A DNA stretch of 64,000 bases from Williamsoniiplasma somnilux (GCF_002804005.1 NZ_CP024965.1:682001-746000); one strand, 5' to 3'; numbered from the stretch's first letter, positions 12,830-23,719 are shown. Numbers and translations: made by a program. The notes: generated from the sequence alone by a model not told the origin.

Positions 12830-13657
12830 TTAATCTTCTTTAAAGATTTGTTCATTAAGATAGTGGGCTACCCCAGCTTCATAAAATGACAAAGTAACAT
12901 CATTAGCAACATTTTTAATTTTATCTTTGGCATTGCCCATTGCAACTCCAGTTCCGGCTCATTGAATTGCTTCTATATCGTTTTCTCCATCACCAAAATA
13001 CAAAACTTCATTTTGGTTAATTTTTAATAATTCTGCAACTTTTGCCAACCCAATACTTTTATTAATTCCTTTCGGAACAATTTCAATATTAGCAGCTGCA
13101 TTAGAAACATATGAAAAAGCAAAAGCAGGAAATCCCATAGCTTCAACTTCTTTTCTAAATTTATTCATTTTCTTTTTTGAACCAAAAGCTACCATTTTTG
13201 AAACTTGATAAGCTTTTGGATTATCAAGTTTAAAGTTAGTTACTTTTCGATGACTTCTCTTTTTCATAAATCAAATAAAAGGATGAAATTTAACATTAAC
13301 GTATGCTCACTTATCTTTTTCAGTATAAGCAAATAGTTTCACTTTTTTATTTTTAGCTAATTCAAAAAGTGTGTTTGTTTCATCATTCACAAAAAAACTA
13401 CGGTAAACAAACTTAGGAGTTAAATCTTTTTGAAAGTAAAAAACTTGACCACCATTTTGACCAATAATTGGTGTTTGAACCAAATCAATACCAATATTTG
13501 CAGCAATTTCATGCATTGATGAAGAACTTCTTCCTGATGCTAAAGTTACCACAATACCTTGATCCATTGCTTTTTTTAAAGCTAGTATATCCTCTGGATT
13601 AGTTTTACCATTACGCATAATGGTCCCATCAATATCTAAAACAATTAATTTAATCAT
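12830..13657 (-). CDS. Cof-type HAD-family phosphatase (tandem paralogue)
   Basis: A 275-residue HAD subfamily IIB hydrolase with motif I DIDGT, ASGRSS as motif II, a lysine in the region SKMVAFGSKKK, and GDGENDIEAI plus GVAMGNA at the C-terminus. It ends 36 bases before the next paralogue, with which it shares the start MIK-I-V-DIDGT, so the pair probably arose by duplication. The first gene of a short two-gene unit. Substrate cannot be deduced. Confidence 0.88.
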
Positions 13658-13705
13658 ACTTTCACCCTAATCTCAATCTTATTTTTTAAATATTTTATTA
13701 TATTA

Positions 13706-15595
13706 TTACATTTTTTTCGAAAATGCATTTTGAAGATTTTCAATCAACTTAATAAAGTAATGAGTATTTAAAGCAAACGAATACAAAAACAATTCATCTA
13801 TCAAAAAGTCCTCAAAAATATGCTTTTCGCTGTTTAAGACATGAATTTTTTCAAAAATATTAGGCAAATTCTTTTCTAAATTAGGATATATATCTTTAAA
13901 AAAATCAATATTTTTTTCACAAAAATCAATTTTATTACCTATAGTCTTTTTATTAAGGTCATTTCATTTGAGTTTTAGTTCATCATTTAAAGAACTTCAG
14001 ATCTTATATTCTATTCAAACTCTTATAGATATTAGAAGTTTAATTTTATCTTTGTAATTAGTAAAAAAAAGTTGTTCATCAAAAAGGTTTTTATCAAAAT
14101 TTTCAAAGTAATCAATTAAATTTTTTGGAGAAATTCGTTTTTGATCATAGTCTCTATAGGAGTCTTCTTCGTTATCATAATTTCAATGAAAAAAGTTGTT
14201 TACAGCGCTTTTATCACCATAAATTAAAAATTTAAAAATTTTACAATCTTTAATTAATTCATCTCTAAAATTAGTTTTTAAAAAGAACGAATCTAATTTT
14301 ATAATTTTTCTTTCATCAAAAATTTTGTAATCAATACAGAAAAAATTGTTTATAACTTTTTTGATATTTAATTCTTTAAGAATATGAAAGGAGTGTGTAA
14401 AGATAATTATTTTTTTATCAATATCATTATGATTAAAGTATTCTATTGTATCTTTTAAAATTTTCATTATTAAATGTCTATTAGAAATATCATAACTAGT
14501 AAATGGGTCATCTAAAACCAAATATTCTATTTCTAAATTAAATTTAAAATTTAATATTCTAGCAACAATTGACATTAAGTTTTTTTCACCAGTACTAAAA
14601 TTAGCAACATTTCTTGGCAACGTTATTTTTAAATTATTATCACTAATTTCAGACTTAAATACATTTTCTCCGATTATTTCCGACAATATAATTTCTAAAT
14701 CTTTGCTGGCTTTTTTTATTGAATCAGAATAACTAGATCTTTCTTTTTGTATTTCTTCCATTAATATTTTATTTTTTTCGTATTTATCCTTGTTTTTTTT
14801 CATTTCTTGCTGATTTTCATATAAACCATTAAAAACAATAAAACTTAAAACTTTTCATTTATTATTCTTATAGTAATTTACTAATTTTTCGACATTTTGG
14901 TATTTTATGTTAATTTCGTTAGCTAAAAAATGTAGTTCTTTATTATATTTTTGTAGCAAATCTTCAAGTTTTTCTATTATTTTTTTTCTTTTATTTTCAC
15001 TACCACAAATAGGACAATTATTTTCGTTTAATGAATTTCCAAAATCATAATCTTCTAAAAATTTTAGAACTAAAAGTTCTTTATTTTCAATTATATTATT
15101 GTTTATATTATTAATTTTGGTTAAGTTTTCAAATAAATACTTTCCAACTTTTTCCTTATCAACGGTTTCTCAATTAAAAATTTCAAAAATTTGATCAAAT
15201 TCTTTTTTTTCTAATAAAATAATATCCTTATTTTCTAAATAATCCTCTATTAAGATATTTTTGAATTCATTTTCCTTTATTATGTTTGATTTATTAAATT
15301 TTGTATTGTATTTTTTTAATTTTAAATTTTCTATCAGTTCGTTATTTTCTTCTTTAAGTTTGTTAAATTTTAAAATTTGAGGAGAAATTAAAATTTCTTT
15401 AGAATCTTCTTTGTATGCAAAATAAGATTCGTGTTGATCTGAGTAACTTAAAAGCTCAACAGTATTTGTAAATTTGCTTTTTATCGCTCTACAAATAGAA
15501 CTTTTCCCAACACCATTAGGAGCATAATAAATAGAGTTATTAGAAATGATAGTTTCCAAGTCATGATCTATTTTGAAATCATTTATATTAATCAT
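13706..15595 (-). CDS. RloC/PrrC-like AAA ATPase, candidate anticodon nuclease
   Basis: A 629-residue SMC/ABC-type ATPase. Walker A is PNGVGKSS at residues 26-33. A single zinc-hook-like CPICG lies near residue 194, inside coiled coil. The ABC signature is FSTGEKNLMS, Walker B LVLDDPF is near 359, and the switch histidine lies in IIFTHSF. This architecture (ABC head, coiled coil, Zn hook, C-terminal extension) is that of RloC; the related PrrC lacks the hook. The C-terminal 150 residues contain Arg525-x3-Glu529 (RVWIE) and several later histidines, compatible with the Arg-Glu-His triad of PrrC/RloC tRNA nucleases. ATPase call firm, nuclease call tentative. A GTG five codons upstream is possible, but AAGGTG favours this ATG. 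It overlaps the KTSC gene by eight bases. Confidence 0.72.
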
Positions 15596-15851
15596 TTGGT
15601 TCACCTTCACTATTTTTATGTGAACAATTATCTAAATTATATTGTTTATTATTTTTTATTTCGCTATTAAAAAAAGACCCTTTAGAAGATGACTTTAAAA
15701 ATGCATAATATGTATCAATACCTTTTAAACAAAATTCATAATCTTTCTCATTTAGTTGGAAAACGATGTATAGGTGAGAGATATTACTTTCAAAACCAAT
15801 TTTTTTAATAGCAGAAGAATTTGTTTCTATTCAATTAATATTTGTCTTCAT
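15588..15851 (-). CDS. Small KTSC-domain protein
   Basis: An 87-residue protein that fits between two larger genes by overlapping both: 17 bases with the end of the DUF2130 gene and 8 bases with the start of the RloC-like gene. GAGG lies six bases before its ATG. Residues 9-60 (SSAIKKIGFESN...LYIVF...YEF...YYAFLKSSSKGSFFNSEIK) match the KTSC pattern: a short beta-rich domain named for its presence in some lysyl-tRNA synthetases. One UGA encodes Trp7. The overlaps imply co-translation with both neighbours. Function unknown; RNA or tRNA binding is a guess from the family name. Confidence 0.75.
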
Positions 15852-17160
15852 CAAATACCTCAAAGGCTATATTATCTAAAATTTTACTTAACCCTTCAAT
15901 TATTTTTTTAAACAATTGTTTTTCAATTCGTTCTTTTGCTTTTTCGGTTTTTTGTGATGCTGAATTTAATGTTCTAGAAACTGATTCTAAATTAATTAAT
16001 TCTTTACGACAAATTTTTAGTGCTTGAGGAATATCTGATGTGCAAAATAATTCTAGTTTTTTAATTTTATCTTCATAAGCTTTAATCGCATTATTAAGTT
16101 CATTATTTGATGAATCATCAATAATTTTGTTTAGAGATTTAATTTTCATTTGCAATTCATGTTCAGCTAAAATCATATTTTTTAAGATTTGAGCAACGAA
16201 GACAAAACTTTCGCTATCTGTAATTCAAATGTTGTTAAATTTGATGCTTCTTGTAAAAGGAATTCCTTTGTATTTATCATTAAACGAAGTAGCAATAAGA
16301 ATTCCGTATTTATGACCCATTTTAGCGATATCACTATTTAGTTTTTCTTCTCAATTATCTGATCAAACTGCATTTTTAACTTCATAAATAATTGTTCCGA
16401 CAACATCACCTTTAAATTTAATTGATTGCTTAAAATCAGCTTTAGTATTATCAACTGAAATATTAATTTTATCAATTGCATCATTCATACCAAAACATTT
16501 TCTTAACTCTGTTTCAACTTCAATTTCAAAATTTTCACCCTTAGTTTTAGAATGAATTATTTTATTTTGTGCATTAGCAATTTTTAAAGATTCAATTTCG
16601 TTTCGATACTTGTTATCAATTTCAGATTTTGTTTTTTCTAAATCTAACGAATATTGACTAGCAAGTTTTTCTAATTCATTTTGAGTTGCTAACGATAATT
16701 GTTCATTTTTATTTTTTAATTCATTAATAACATCTTGATATTCTGCTTTATATTTTAATTCTGCATTGTTTTTAAATTCTTCATTAGCAAATTTAAGTGC
16801 TTGAATTTCAGATGTTTTTTCTTCAATTAATTTTTGTTTTTCGATTTCAAATTGATGATTATTTTTTTGCAATTCTTGATTTAAATTATTAATTTTTTCT
16901 GACATTTCTTGACGCAATGAAAACTCAATTTTAGATTTTTCAATCTGTAATTCTTTTTGCAAATTTTCAATTGTTGATTGCAATATATTTTCAGAGTTTT
17001 GTTGTTCTTGTTTTTTTGTTGCTTCAATTAACTCAAATTGCTGTTGAACAATATAATTTTCAACATGAGTTCTGAATTCATCACTTTTTAATAAATTAGT
17101 TTCTTTGCCACAATGAGGACAAGTAAACATTAAATTTTTGTTGTTAGTTTGGATATCCAT
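15835..17160 (-). CDS. DUF2130 protein, coiled coil with PD-(D/E)XK-like core
   Basis: A 441-residue protein. A zinc-ribbon-like FTCPHCGKE lies near the N-terminus. Residues 35-210 are Gln/Lys/Glu-rich coiled coil. A conserved block begins GENFEIEVETELRKCF and contains KGDVVGTIIYEVKNA, which has the Asp...Glu-x-Lys spacing of PD-(D/E)XK nuclease folds. A second helical region closes the protein. This is the DUF2130 layout; the family's biochemical role is not established. The start is set by AAAGGAG seven bases before the ATG, although an in-frame ATG lies 14 codons upstream. First gene of the overlapping DUF2130-KTSC-RloC-like unit. Confidence 0.8.
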
Positions 17161-17363
17161 TTTGATATCTCCTTTCTTTATTTGTATAATAAAAAAGCAC
17201 AACTTAAAAGTTATGAATCTCTTTTATAATCTTTATGTTTATCAACTTAAATTAAATTACTAAAGCTTAAAAGATAGGTCGATTAATCCTTTAATTCGTT
17301 TGAATCTTTAATTATTTTAGATAAATGGTGGTTTCCCACTAATTTAATTATAATTAAAATTAT

Positions 17364-17394
17364 TAAAAAAAGCACCAATCAGGTGCTCTTTTTT
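17364..17394 (-). terminator. trxA terminator
   Basis: Stem AGCACC / GGTGCT with a five-base loop, flanked by A and T runs. It lies immediately after the thioredoxin stop on the minus strand. Confidence 0.85.
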
Positions 17395-17399
17395 AAATA

Positions 17400-17711
17400 T
17401 TATTTAACCATCTCTTGAATTTTTGGTAATGGCATAAACCCAATGTTTTTCTTAGTGTTTTTTCCGTCTTCAAACATCATTAAAGTCGGAATGGACATAA
17501 CTTGGAATTCCATTGCTAAGTCCTGATTTTGATCCACATCAATTTCTACAAAAGTTACATCTTTAGTTTGTTCTGCTACTTGAACTATTAATGGATGTAA
17601 CATTTTACATGGTCCACATCATTCAGCTTTAAAATCAACAAACACTTTTTTGTTTTCTTTAATAATTTCGTCAAATTGTTTTTTTGATGTAATAGTAATA
17701 ATTTTTGACAT
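17400..17711 (-). CDS. trxA: Thioredoxin
   Basis: A 103-residue disulfide reductase. The active site WCGPC (Cys32 and Cys35) and the conserved cis-proline loop (SIPTLMMF) are present. GAGGAG sits well before the ATG. It is eleven bases downstream of the third HAD phosphatase and is probably co-transcribed with it. No thioredoxin reductase lies in this window. Confidence 0.97.
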
Positions 17712-17722
17712 AAATATCTCCT

Positions 17723-18571
17723 CTATTTTTTTAAAATTTTTTCAATAATGTATTGGGCAACTCCGTCATTGTCGTTGTTGTATTTTGTTTGATCATCAGC
17801 AATTGCTTTTAACTCACTGGCCGCATTTTCCATGGCCACGCCAATATCAACAGCATCAAATAATGATAAATCATTATATCCATCTCCAAATCCATAAACA
17901 GTAACAGATTCATCAATCCCTAAATAGTCTTTAACTTTTTGAACGCCATAACCTTTATTAATGTTTTTAGGACCTATCTCAATAACCCGGTCTGTATAAA
18001 CTTGGATAAAAGTTTTGTCCCCATATTTAGATTTGAGATTATCAATAAATTTTTTTGAATTTTCTAATGTCGTATCTTTTCTTAAAACAATAGTTAGATG
18101 AGTTATTGCTGCATCCATTTCTTCATACGAATGGGCAACTATATAATCACTAGCCATCATTTGTGCTCAATATAACGAATTCTTTCCTTCATTAAAAACA
18201 AAAGTAGAATCATCACTGTAAAAATGAATTTTAGCTAATCTTTTTTCATCAATTTCTGAATAATTTTCTTCAAAAATTTCTTGAACTATATCAGCTGGAA
18301 TATATTCATTTAAAACCCAAGTTTTATTTTTAAAGTCATAAATTTGTGATCCATTATTAGCAATAGCAATTCCACCCATTTTTTTAATACCCAACCTTTT
18401 AGCTTGAACTAGTAAATCACTTGTTGCTCTAGCTGTAATTGGAACAAAATAAATTCCTTGTTTATACAAGACTTCAATTATTTCTTTAGTCTTTTTAGAG
18501 AAATAATGATTAGATCTCAATAGAGTTGAATCTAAATCTGAAAAAATTATCGTCTTGGCTTTATATTGCAT
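17723..18571 (-). CDS. Cof-type HAD-family phosphatase
   Basis: A 282-residue HAD subfamily IIB hydrolase. Motif I reads DLDST, with Ser in place of the usual Gly, but both aspartates remain. Motif II lies in PITARA, and the end carries GFGDGYNDLSLF and GVAMENA. AAAGGAG precedes the ATG and a TATAAT lies about 28 bases upstream. It forms a two-gene unit with trxA. Substrate unknown. Confidence 0.87.
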
Positions 18572-18598
18572 ATAAATACTCCTTTATGACTTAGATAT

Positions 18599-18604
18599 AT
18601 TATA
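18599..18604 (-). promoter_or_regulatory. -10 element for HAD-trxA unit
   Basis: A perfect TATAAT on the minus strand lies about 28 bases before the HAD start. No good -35 is visible; TTGGAT occurs about 19 bases upstream. Confidence 0.5.
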
Positions 18605-18826
18605 ACTTTTAATTAGAATTCATATCCAAAAATTTGGCAATGAAACACATTTTCTTAAATAAAAGAAATATATATGTTCTCTAAAATATATTGTATAAAT
18701 TAAAATAAATATATATTAAATGTCGTTTTAAAATACTAGCGAGAATGTGTGTAATAAAATAATTGTTTATTTTCTAATAAAAATTGTTTTAAATTTTTAA
18801 AATATAATTATATTAGTAAAAAATAG

Positions 18827-19585
18827 TTATACTTTAAAAGTAAATTTAGCATCAGTTGCCGTTTTTGGCATAACTAATCCTTCTGCCAATTTTTCTGCTG
18901 TTGTTTCTTTAATTTGACCAACTATAAATTTCATTTTATTATTTTTAATTTCTTCTTCAAATTTCTTGAATTTTAATCTTTCGGAAATGGAAAGGTTATT
19001 ATACATTTCGTATACTGTTTTTCCTTCTAGATTATTTTCTATTATTTCTATTAAATAGAATACGGCATTGCTATTGTTTGTTAGTTGTTGATATGAAACT
19101 TGTATATTTTTTTCTACTTTAGAAAAAGATTTTATTTCTATATCATCCCCATTTCTTTCCATATCATATATGGAATTAGGATAATCTTTTATTTTGCAAT
19201 CTAAGTTTAGAACACTATAAATTTCAGCAAAAATACCACGCAACGTCTTAAGGTCTAATGCTTTATTCAATTTCGAAAATAAATCATTAATTTTATTCAG
19301 AGACTCTTTAAGATTTCAACCTTCAGATGAAATTGTTAAAAATATAGATCTCAGCAATTTTATATCGGCAGAACCCTTAAAACTAATAGCTTCAAAATAT
19401 TTTTCTTGGTATTCAACAATAGAATAATAATCTATATTTTCTAATATTTTATTTTTAATTTTTTCATTAAACAAAATTTCTTTGAAAATAAAAAATTTAT
19501 TTTCATCATGATCAAATATATTTTCAAATAATAAATAACCATTATTCTCATCAATCTGATTAATATCGATATTTTTTTTAGTCAT
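18827..19585 (-). CDS. PD-(D/E)XK motif protein, predicted restriction endonuclease of the Z1 system
   Basis: A 252-residue protein, joined across one UGA. Near residues 146-152 it has GDDIEIK, matching the acidic-x-Lys half (Glu150, Lys152) of a PD-(D/E)XK nuclease core, followed by a Gln-rich helix (SYQQL) common in such enzymes. Its start overlaps the stop of the Z1 gene by eight bases. Proteins of this type accompany Z1 and MutL-like ATPases in restriction operons, so it is the most likely DNA-cutting subunit. It is the last gene of the four. The name rests on motif and context. Confidence 0.72.
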
Positions 19586-20873
19586 GATTAGGCCTTTCTT
19601 TTTTACCGGTTAAATTTATAATTTCAAATTTAGAACGCAAATTATTTAAACCTTTTTTAATTTCCTTTACATTATTTTTGTGAAAGTATATTAAATTTTC
19701 CAATTCTTTAACTAATTTATCGCACTCTGCATAACATTCTATTGCTTTATTTGAAATATACACATGCATAAATTTACTAATTTCTTTTCTATAACCAAAT
19801 CACCTTGCTCTTTGTAACATTGTATCTGCAGACATTTTATTTTGTGGTTCATTGTACATTATTGTGGTTAATAATTTTTCAAAAGTATAACCTCTAGAAA
19901 CTAATGTTCCACCTATAATTATTGAATGCTTTTGGTCGTTTCAAGCATTGCTTTCACCGTTTAAAATATAAATGTTAGATAATAATTCTTTAATAATTTT
20001 ATTAACTACATTTATTTCATATTTTTTCGGTAGATAAGAATGCGGATGTCGTTCTTTTAACAAAATTAAAATGCCAGCAATTTTTTCGGCTGCTAATTTA
20101 TGAAATTGTTTTGAGAGATCGTTATTTATAACCATTTGTGTATATGGCAAATTTGAATCATATATTCTTTGAATGTGACTAAGAATTATTTTTAATCAAT
20201 CAGCTTGATTTTCCTTAATTTCTCTAGTATCTTTTGTTACTTCTGTTTCGATGTATATATTATTTTTTTGAAAAAAATCTGATCCTGTATATTCATCATT
20301 TGGTTTTAACAAAAAAATAGAAGAAAAAAAATCATCTTTGTTCAACATTATATCGGCAAAAGGTGTTGCAGTTACAGCAACAAAAGTTCCTTCATTAAAT
20401 GCATTCTTTATTTCTATTATTTGGGCGTGTATTTTTGAAGGATTGGCTGGATTTTTAATATTTATACTTCCAAAGTCTGATTCGTCATCAAAGATTAAAA
20501 CTTTTCTTTTGGTAGAATTTATCAACATTTCATATAATTTTTCAAGTGATCTAATACCTTTCAAAGATGTTATTAAACATTTTTTTTCGGGCAATTGACT
20601 ATATTTAGTATTTTCTATTTCGATTATTGCCATTTCGTCATTTCTTTCAAAAACCTGTTCAAATCTAGTTCTTGTTTGTTCTAATAAATTATTATTGCTC
20701 CCCCCAAGTAGTATCACAGTATCGTATTCATTATAAAAAGCTAATCTAGATTGTTCTTGCATAAATTTAGTTTTTCCCGACTGCACCTGACCTATTACGA
20801 GCACTGTTTGTTTATTGTCTATTTTGAAAAGAAACTCATTTTCGGGAGGCAAATATAAAATAGCCCTAGTCAT
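19578..20873 (-). CDS. Z1-domain superfamily II ATPase of a restriction system
   Basis: A 431-residue helicase-like ATPase. Walker A is GQVQSGKT near residue 30, the Walker B/DEAH-like motif is IFDDESDFG, motif III is VAVTATPFA, and the C-terminal motifs are GTLVSRGYTFE and QRARWFGYR; these last are diagnostic for Z1 proteins. Most Z1 proteins I know of are larger, so this looks like a compact version reduced to the core. Its ATG overlaps the stop of the MutL-like gene (TAATG), and its end overlaps the nuclease gene. Presumed to translocate on or remodel DNA for the linked endonuclease. Confidence 0.82.
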
Positions 20874-22450
20874 TATTTAATTAAATACCTTGCTATTTTA
20901 TTTAAGACATCTTCTAAATCTGCTTTTCCTGTGGTTTTAGAACCAATAATATATTGCAATAATTTATCATCAAAAATTAAGTTAGAAATACCGATAACCG
21001 ATATTAAAGGATAAAGAACTTCTTTTAAATCTATTTTATTTCCAAGAGTTAAAGGTTTTCATATTGGATGATTTATATTAAAAGTTATTTTAATATGTCT
21101 AACTGGTTCAAATTCTTTGTTTTCAGCTCTCACAAAATAGTAAGGAGCATTTTTATCACTCTCTGTGACTTCTTCTATTTCAATTTTAAAATTCTTGATA
21201 TTATCTATAAAAACTATCTCATTATTATTTATAGCAAAATTTAAATTAGTTTTATGATTTAGTGTTTTTTCAATTTTGTTGGCAGTACTTTTTGTGTTGC
21301 CATTTTTTATTCTCATTTCATTGCCGATTGTAACTTTAACACAATTTGCAAGTTCGAGTAAATCTGATCCTATATCTTTTATTAATTCCTTAAAATCTTC
21401 TTCATTTTCTCCAAAATTAAAAGCTTGTTTATTATTATCGGGTCTAAAAATATGCCCTAACTCAACTTGTCCATAAACCCTTTTAATGTTTGTACGAGTA
21501 TATTCTCCTAATTCAATTGCGTTAACATTATTAATATTAATTGCTCTACCATTTTGAAAAGTTGTTAATCCGTACATTTTTTTAAATTGTTTTACTTCAT
21601 CTTGCCCTACTGAACCTTGAGACAAAATTCCAAATCTAAAATGTATATCATTATCAAATCTTTGTATTACAAACTCAAAATCTAATGGATCATTATTTTC
21701 CACTTTTTCAATAACCTTAGCCTTTAGGCCCTTTAGTATTTTGGGTTTTTTAATATAGTTTTCAACATTTTCTAAAAATTTTATTTTAAATTTTTCACTA
21801 ATTACCTGAGATATATACGCCTCGCTATCAATTTCATAACTAAACTTTTGATTACTTCTGGCATCAACAAATTTAATATCAATACCAACTCCTTTTTCAG
21901 AAATGTACTTACAATATTTACTTTTTAAAATTGGAATTATATCTTTTTCTAAGACACTTTTTTGAATTATTCTTTCAGCATATATATTTTCAATGATTAT
22001 TTTTGTTCCAGTAATATCGCCTTTATATTTTTCAACTTCTCAAGTAACAACATCATTAATATCACTAATTTTTGAAATCAATATTTCTGTTTTATAAGCA
22101 ATTTTTGAATTATTTTTTTTTGAAATTATTGTAAGGTCTTTGCCAAATCAAAATGCACAATTCTTCATACCTACGCCGAACATATTTAATTTATTTCCTG
22201 GTGTTTCAAGATTTAGTTTTATTGAATTTGCAAGCTCATCTTCACTCATTCCAAACGCGTTATCAACTAATTCTATTTTTTTATTTACATTATCTATTAA
22301 AATTTCTATTTTCAAAGATTGTTTCATTTTATTGTCATCTCAAGACGCTATTGAGTTATCTATTAGTTCCGAAATCATATAATATGGTTTGGAAGGATCG
22401 TTTTTTTTAGCCAAAAGACTTGCGTAAGGTGTTTGCATTTGTTTTTTCAT
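20873..22450 (-). CDS. MutL/Hsp90-type GHKL ATPase of a restriction system
   Basis: A 525-residue protein. The N-terminal GHKL ATP-binding fold shows the N-box ELIDNSIAS (residues about 28-36), DNAFGMS as the DxGxG-type motif, and MFGVGMKNCAF as the lid. The rest resembles an S5-type transducer followed by a poorly conserved C-terminal domain. It differs from true MutL, and no mutS is nearby. GHKL ATPases of this kind occur beside Z1 proteins in restriction-modification operons and are related to eukaryotic MORC proteins. AGAGG precedes the ATG and the stop overlaps the Z1 start. Confidence 0.82.
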
Positions 22451-22452
22451 AT

Positions 22453-23283
22453 TTACCTCTGTTTGATTATATATAGATTTTCTACAAATCTTTTTTTGTC
22501 TATTGAATTTGGATTTATACTTCTTTTAGTAAAGATATTTTTGCAAATTACTGATTCTCCAAAACGATAGTTTATTTTTTCTCTAAATTCCAATGAATTA
22601 GAATTTGATATTAATATTGTGCAGCCTTTTTTTCATGCCTTATAACATTCTTCTATTAGCTCTTCGTGTTGCTTTTTTCCAAATGAGGGCTCCGTGTAAC
22701 CGACAAATTTAGATGAATCATCTGGATAATATGGAGGATCTAAATATATTAGATCGTTAAAACCAGCTTTTCTCACAATTTCTTTATAATCCTTAGAAGT
22801 AAGTTTTGTTGATTTTAAAAGTTTAGAAGCTTCATTAAAATCATTTTTTGTAGGTATAAAGTATGTTTTGCTTTTTCCTATCGGAACATTAAAATTACCT
22901 TGTAAATTAACTCTATAAATTCCATTGAATCCTACTTTATTTAGATAAAAAAACAGTGCTGATCTTCTTATTTTGTCCAAATGTTTTTTTTCCTCATTAT
23001 ATTGCATTCTCAAATCATAATAGTGTTGTTGTGGATTTGAATTATTAAATGTTTTATTAATTTCATCCAATAATTTTTCGGGATTATCTCTAACGGTTTT
23101 ATAGAAATCTATAAGTGAAGTATTCAAATCATTTATGTTTGAGTTTTTTATTTTTAAATGAAAATAAAGAGCCGCTGAGCCAGCAAAAGGTTCAAAATAA
23201 TTATTTATGTTGTCGGGTATTTCTTCTTCGATATATTTTATAAAGCGTCTTTTACCGCCGACTCATTTAATTAGTGGTTTCAT
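22453..23283 (-). CDS. Dam-type (D12 class) adenine-N6 DNA methyltransferase
   Basis: A 276-residue methyltransferase. The SAM-binding motif is split between IKWVGGKRR and EPFAGSAALY near the N-terminus, the target recognition region includes GFNGIYRVN, and the catalytic DPPYY is at residues 182-186. This is the DpnII/Dam family, whose best-known members methylate GATC; the actual site cannot be read from the sequence. It is the first gene of the operon and would protect the host against the linked nuclease. An inverted repeat and direct repeats lie upstream. Confidence 0.9.
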
Positions 23284-23594
23284 TTTAATTCCTTACAAAA
23301 TTAATTTTATCAAGAAAAAATGCAAAGAAACTATAAAAAAGAAACACTTTTTATAGTTGCAAATTTTAGTAATTTTTTATTAAAATTTTATGAATTCATT
23401 TTATTTAAAAATTTAAACTATTTTATTTTTTAAAAATTATTAAATATAGTAATTTGTTAACCTAATTTTATAATGAAACTAATATCCCTCTATTGAAAAA
23501 TGGGTTAATAAAATTTAAACTATTTTATTTTAGAAAATAAATTTTGTATTTTTTATAACGTTTAGAAATTCTATTTAGTTTATATTTTGGGGCT
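23284..23594. other. Upstream region of the restriction operon
   Basis: About 310 bases without a gene. Besides the inverted repeat it contains a 21-base direct repeat, AAATTTAAACTATTTTATTTT, at 23409-23429 and 23511-23531 (102 bases apart). No ORF of substance. Confidence 0.5.
23329..23358. repeat. Inverted repeat upstream of the methyltransferase
   Basis: Eleven-base perfect arms (AACTATAAAAA / TTTTTATAGTT) separated by eight bases, about 46 bases before the methyltransferase start. The position is consistent with an operator overlapping the promoter of the restriction operon. No controller gene is visible nearby. Confidence 0.45.
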
Positions 23595-23625
23595 AAAAAA
23601 AACAAGTCAAAGACTTGTTTTTTTT
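23595..23625 (-). terminator. Terminator of the tRNA-Lys/tRNA-Leu unit
   Basis: Stem AACAAGTC / GACTTGTT with loop AAA, extended by A and T runs. On the minus strand it follows tRNA-Leu and ends in eight Ts. Confidence 0.85.
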
Positions 23626-23635
23626 AAAATCTAAA

Positions 23636-23719
23636 TGGTGCGGGATAAGGGACTCGAACCCTTACGTCGAAGACGCTAGATCCTAAGTCTAGTGCGTCTG
23701 CCAATTCCGCCAATCCCGC
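23636..23719 (-). tRNA. tRNA-Leu (anticodon UAG)
   Basis: An 84-base class II tRNA with acceptor stem GCGGGAT / ATCCCGC, a long variable arm, anticodon loop CTTAGGA giving UAG, and an encoded CCA. Confidence 0.95.

Noticed and set aside
17326-17340. Small hairpin GTGG-GAAA-CCAC upstream of trxA terminator
   Set aside because: Four-pair stem without T run, in a 200-base gap; too weak to call.
20873-22450. The GHKL ATPase as a mismatch-repair MutL
   Set aside because: No mutS nearby, diverged outside the ATPase motifs, and operon context with Z1, nuclease and methylase points to restriction.
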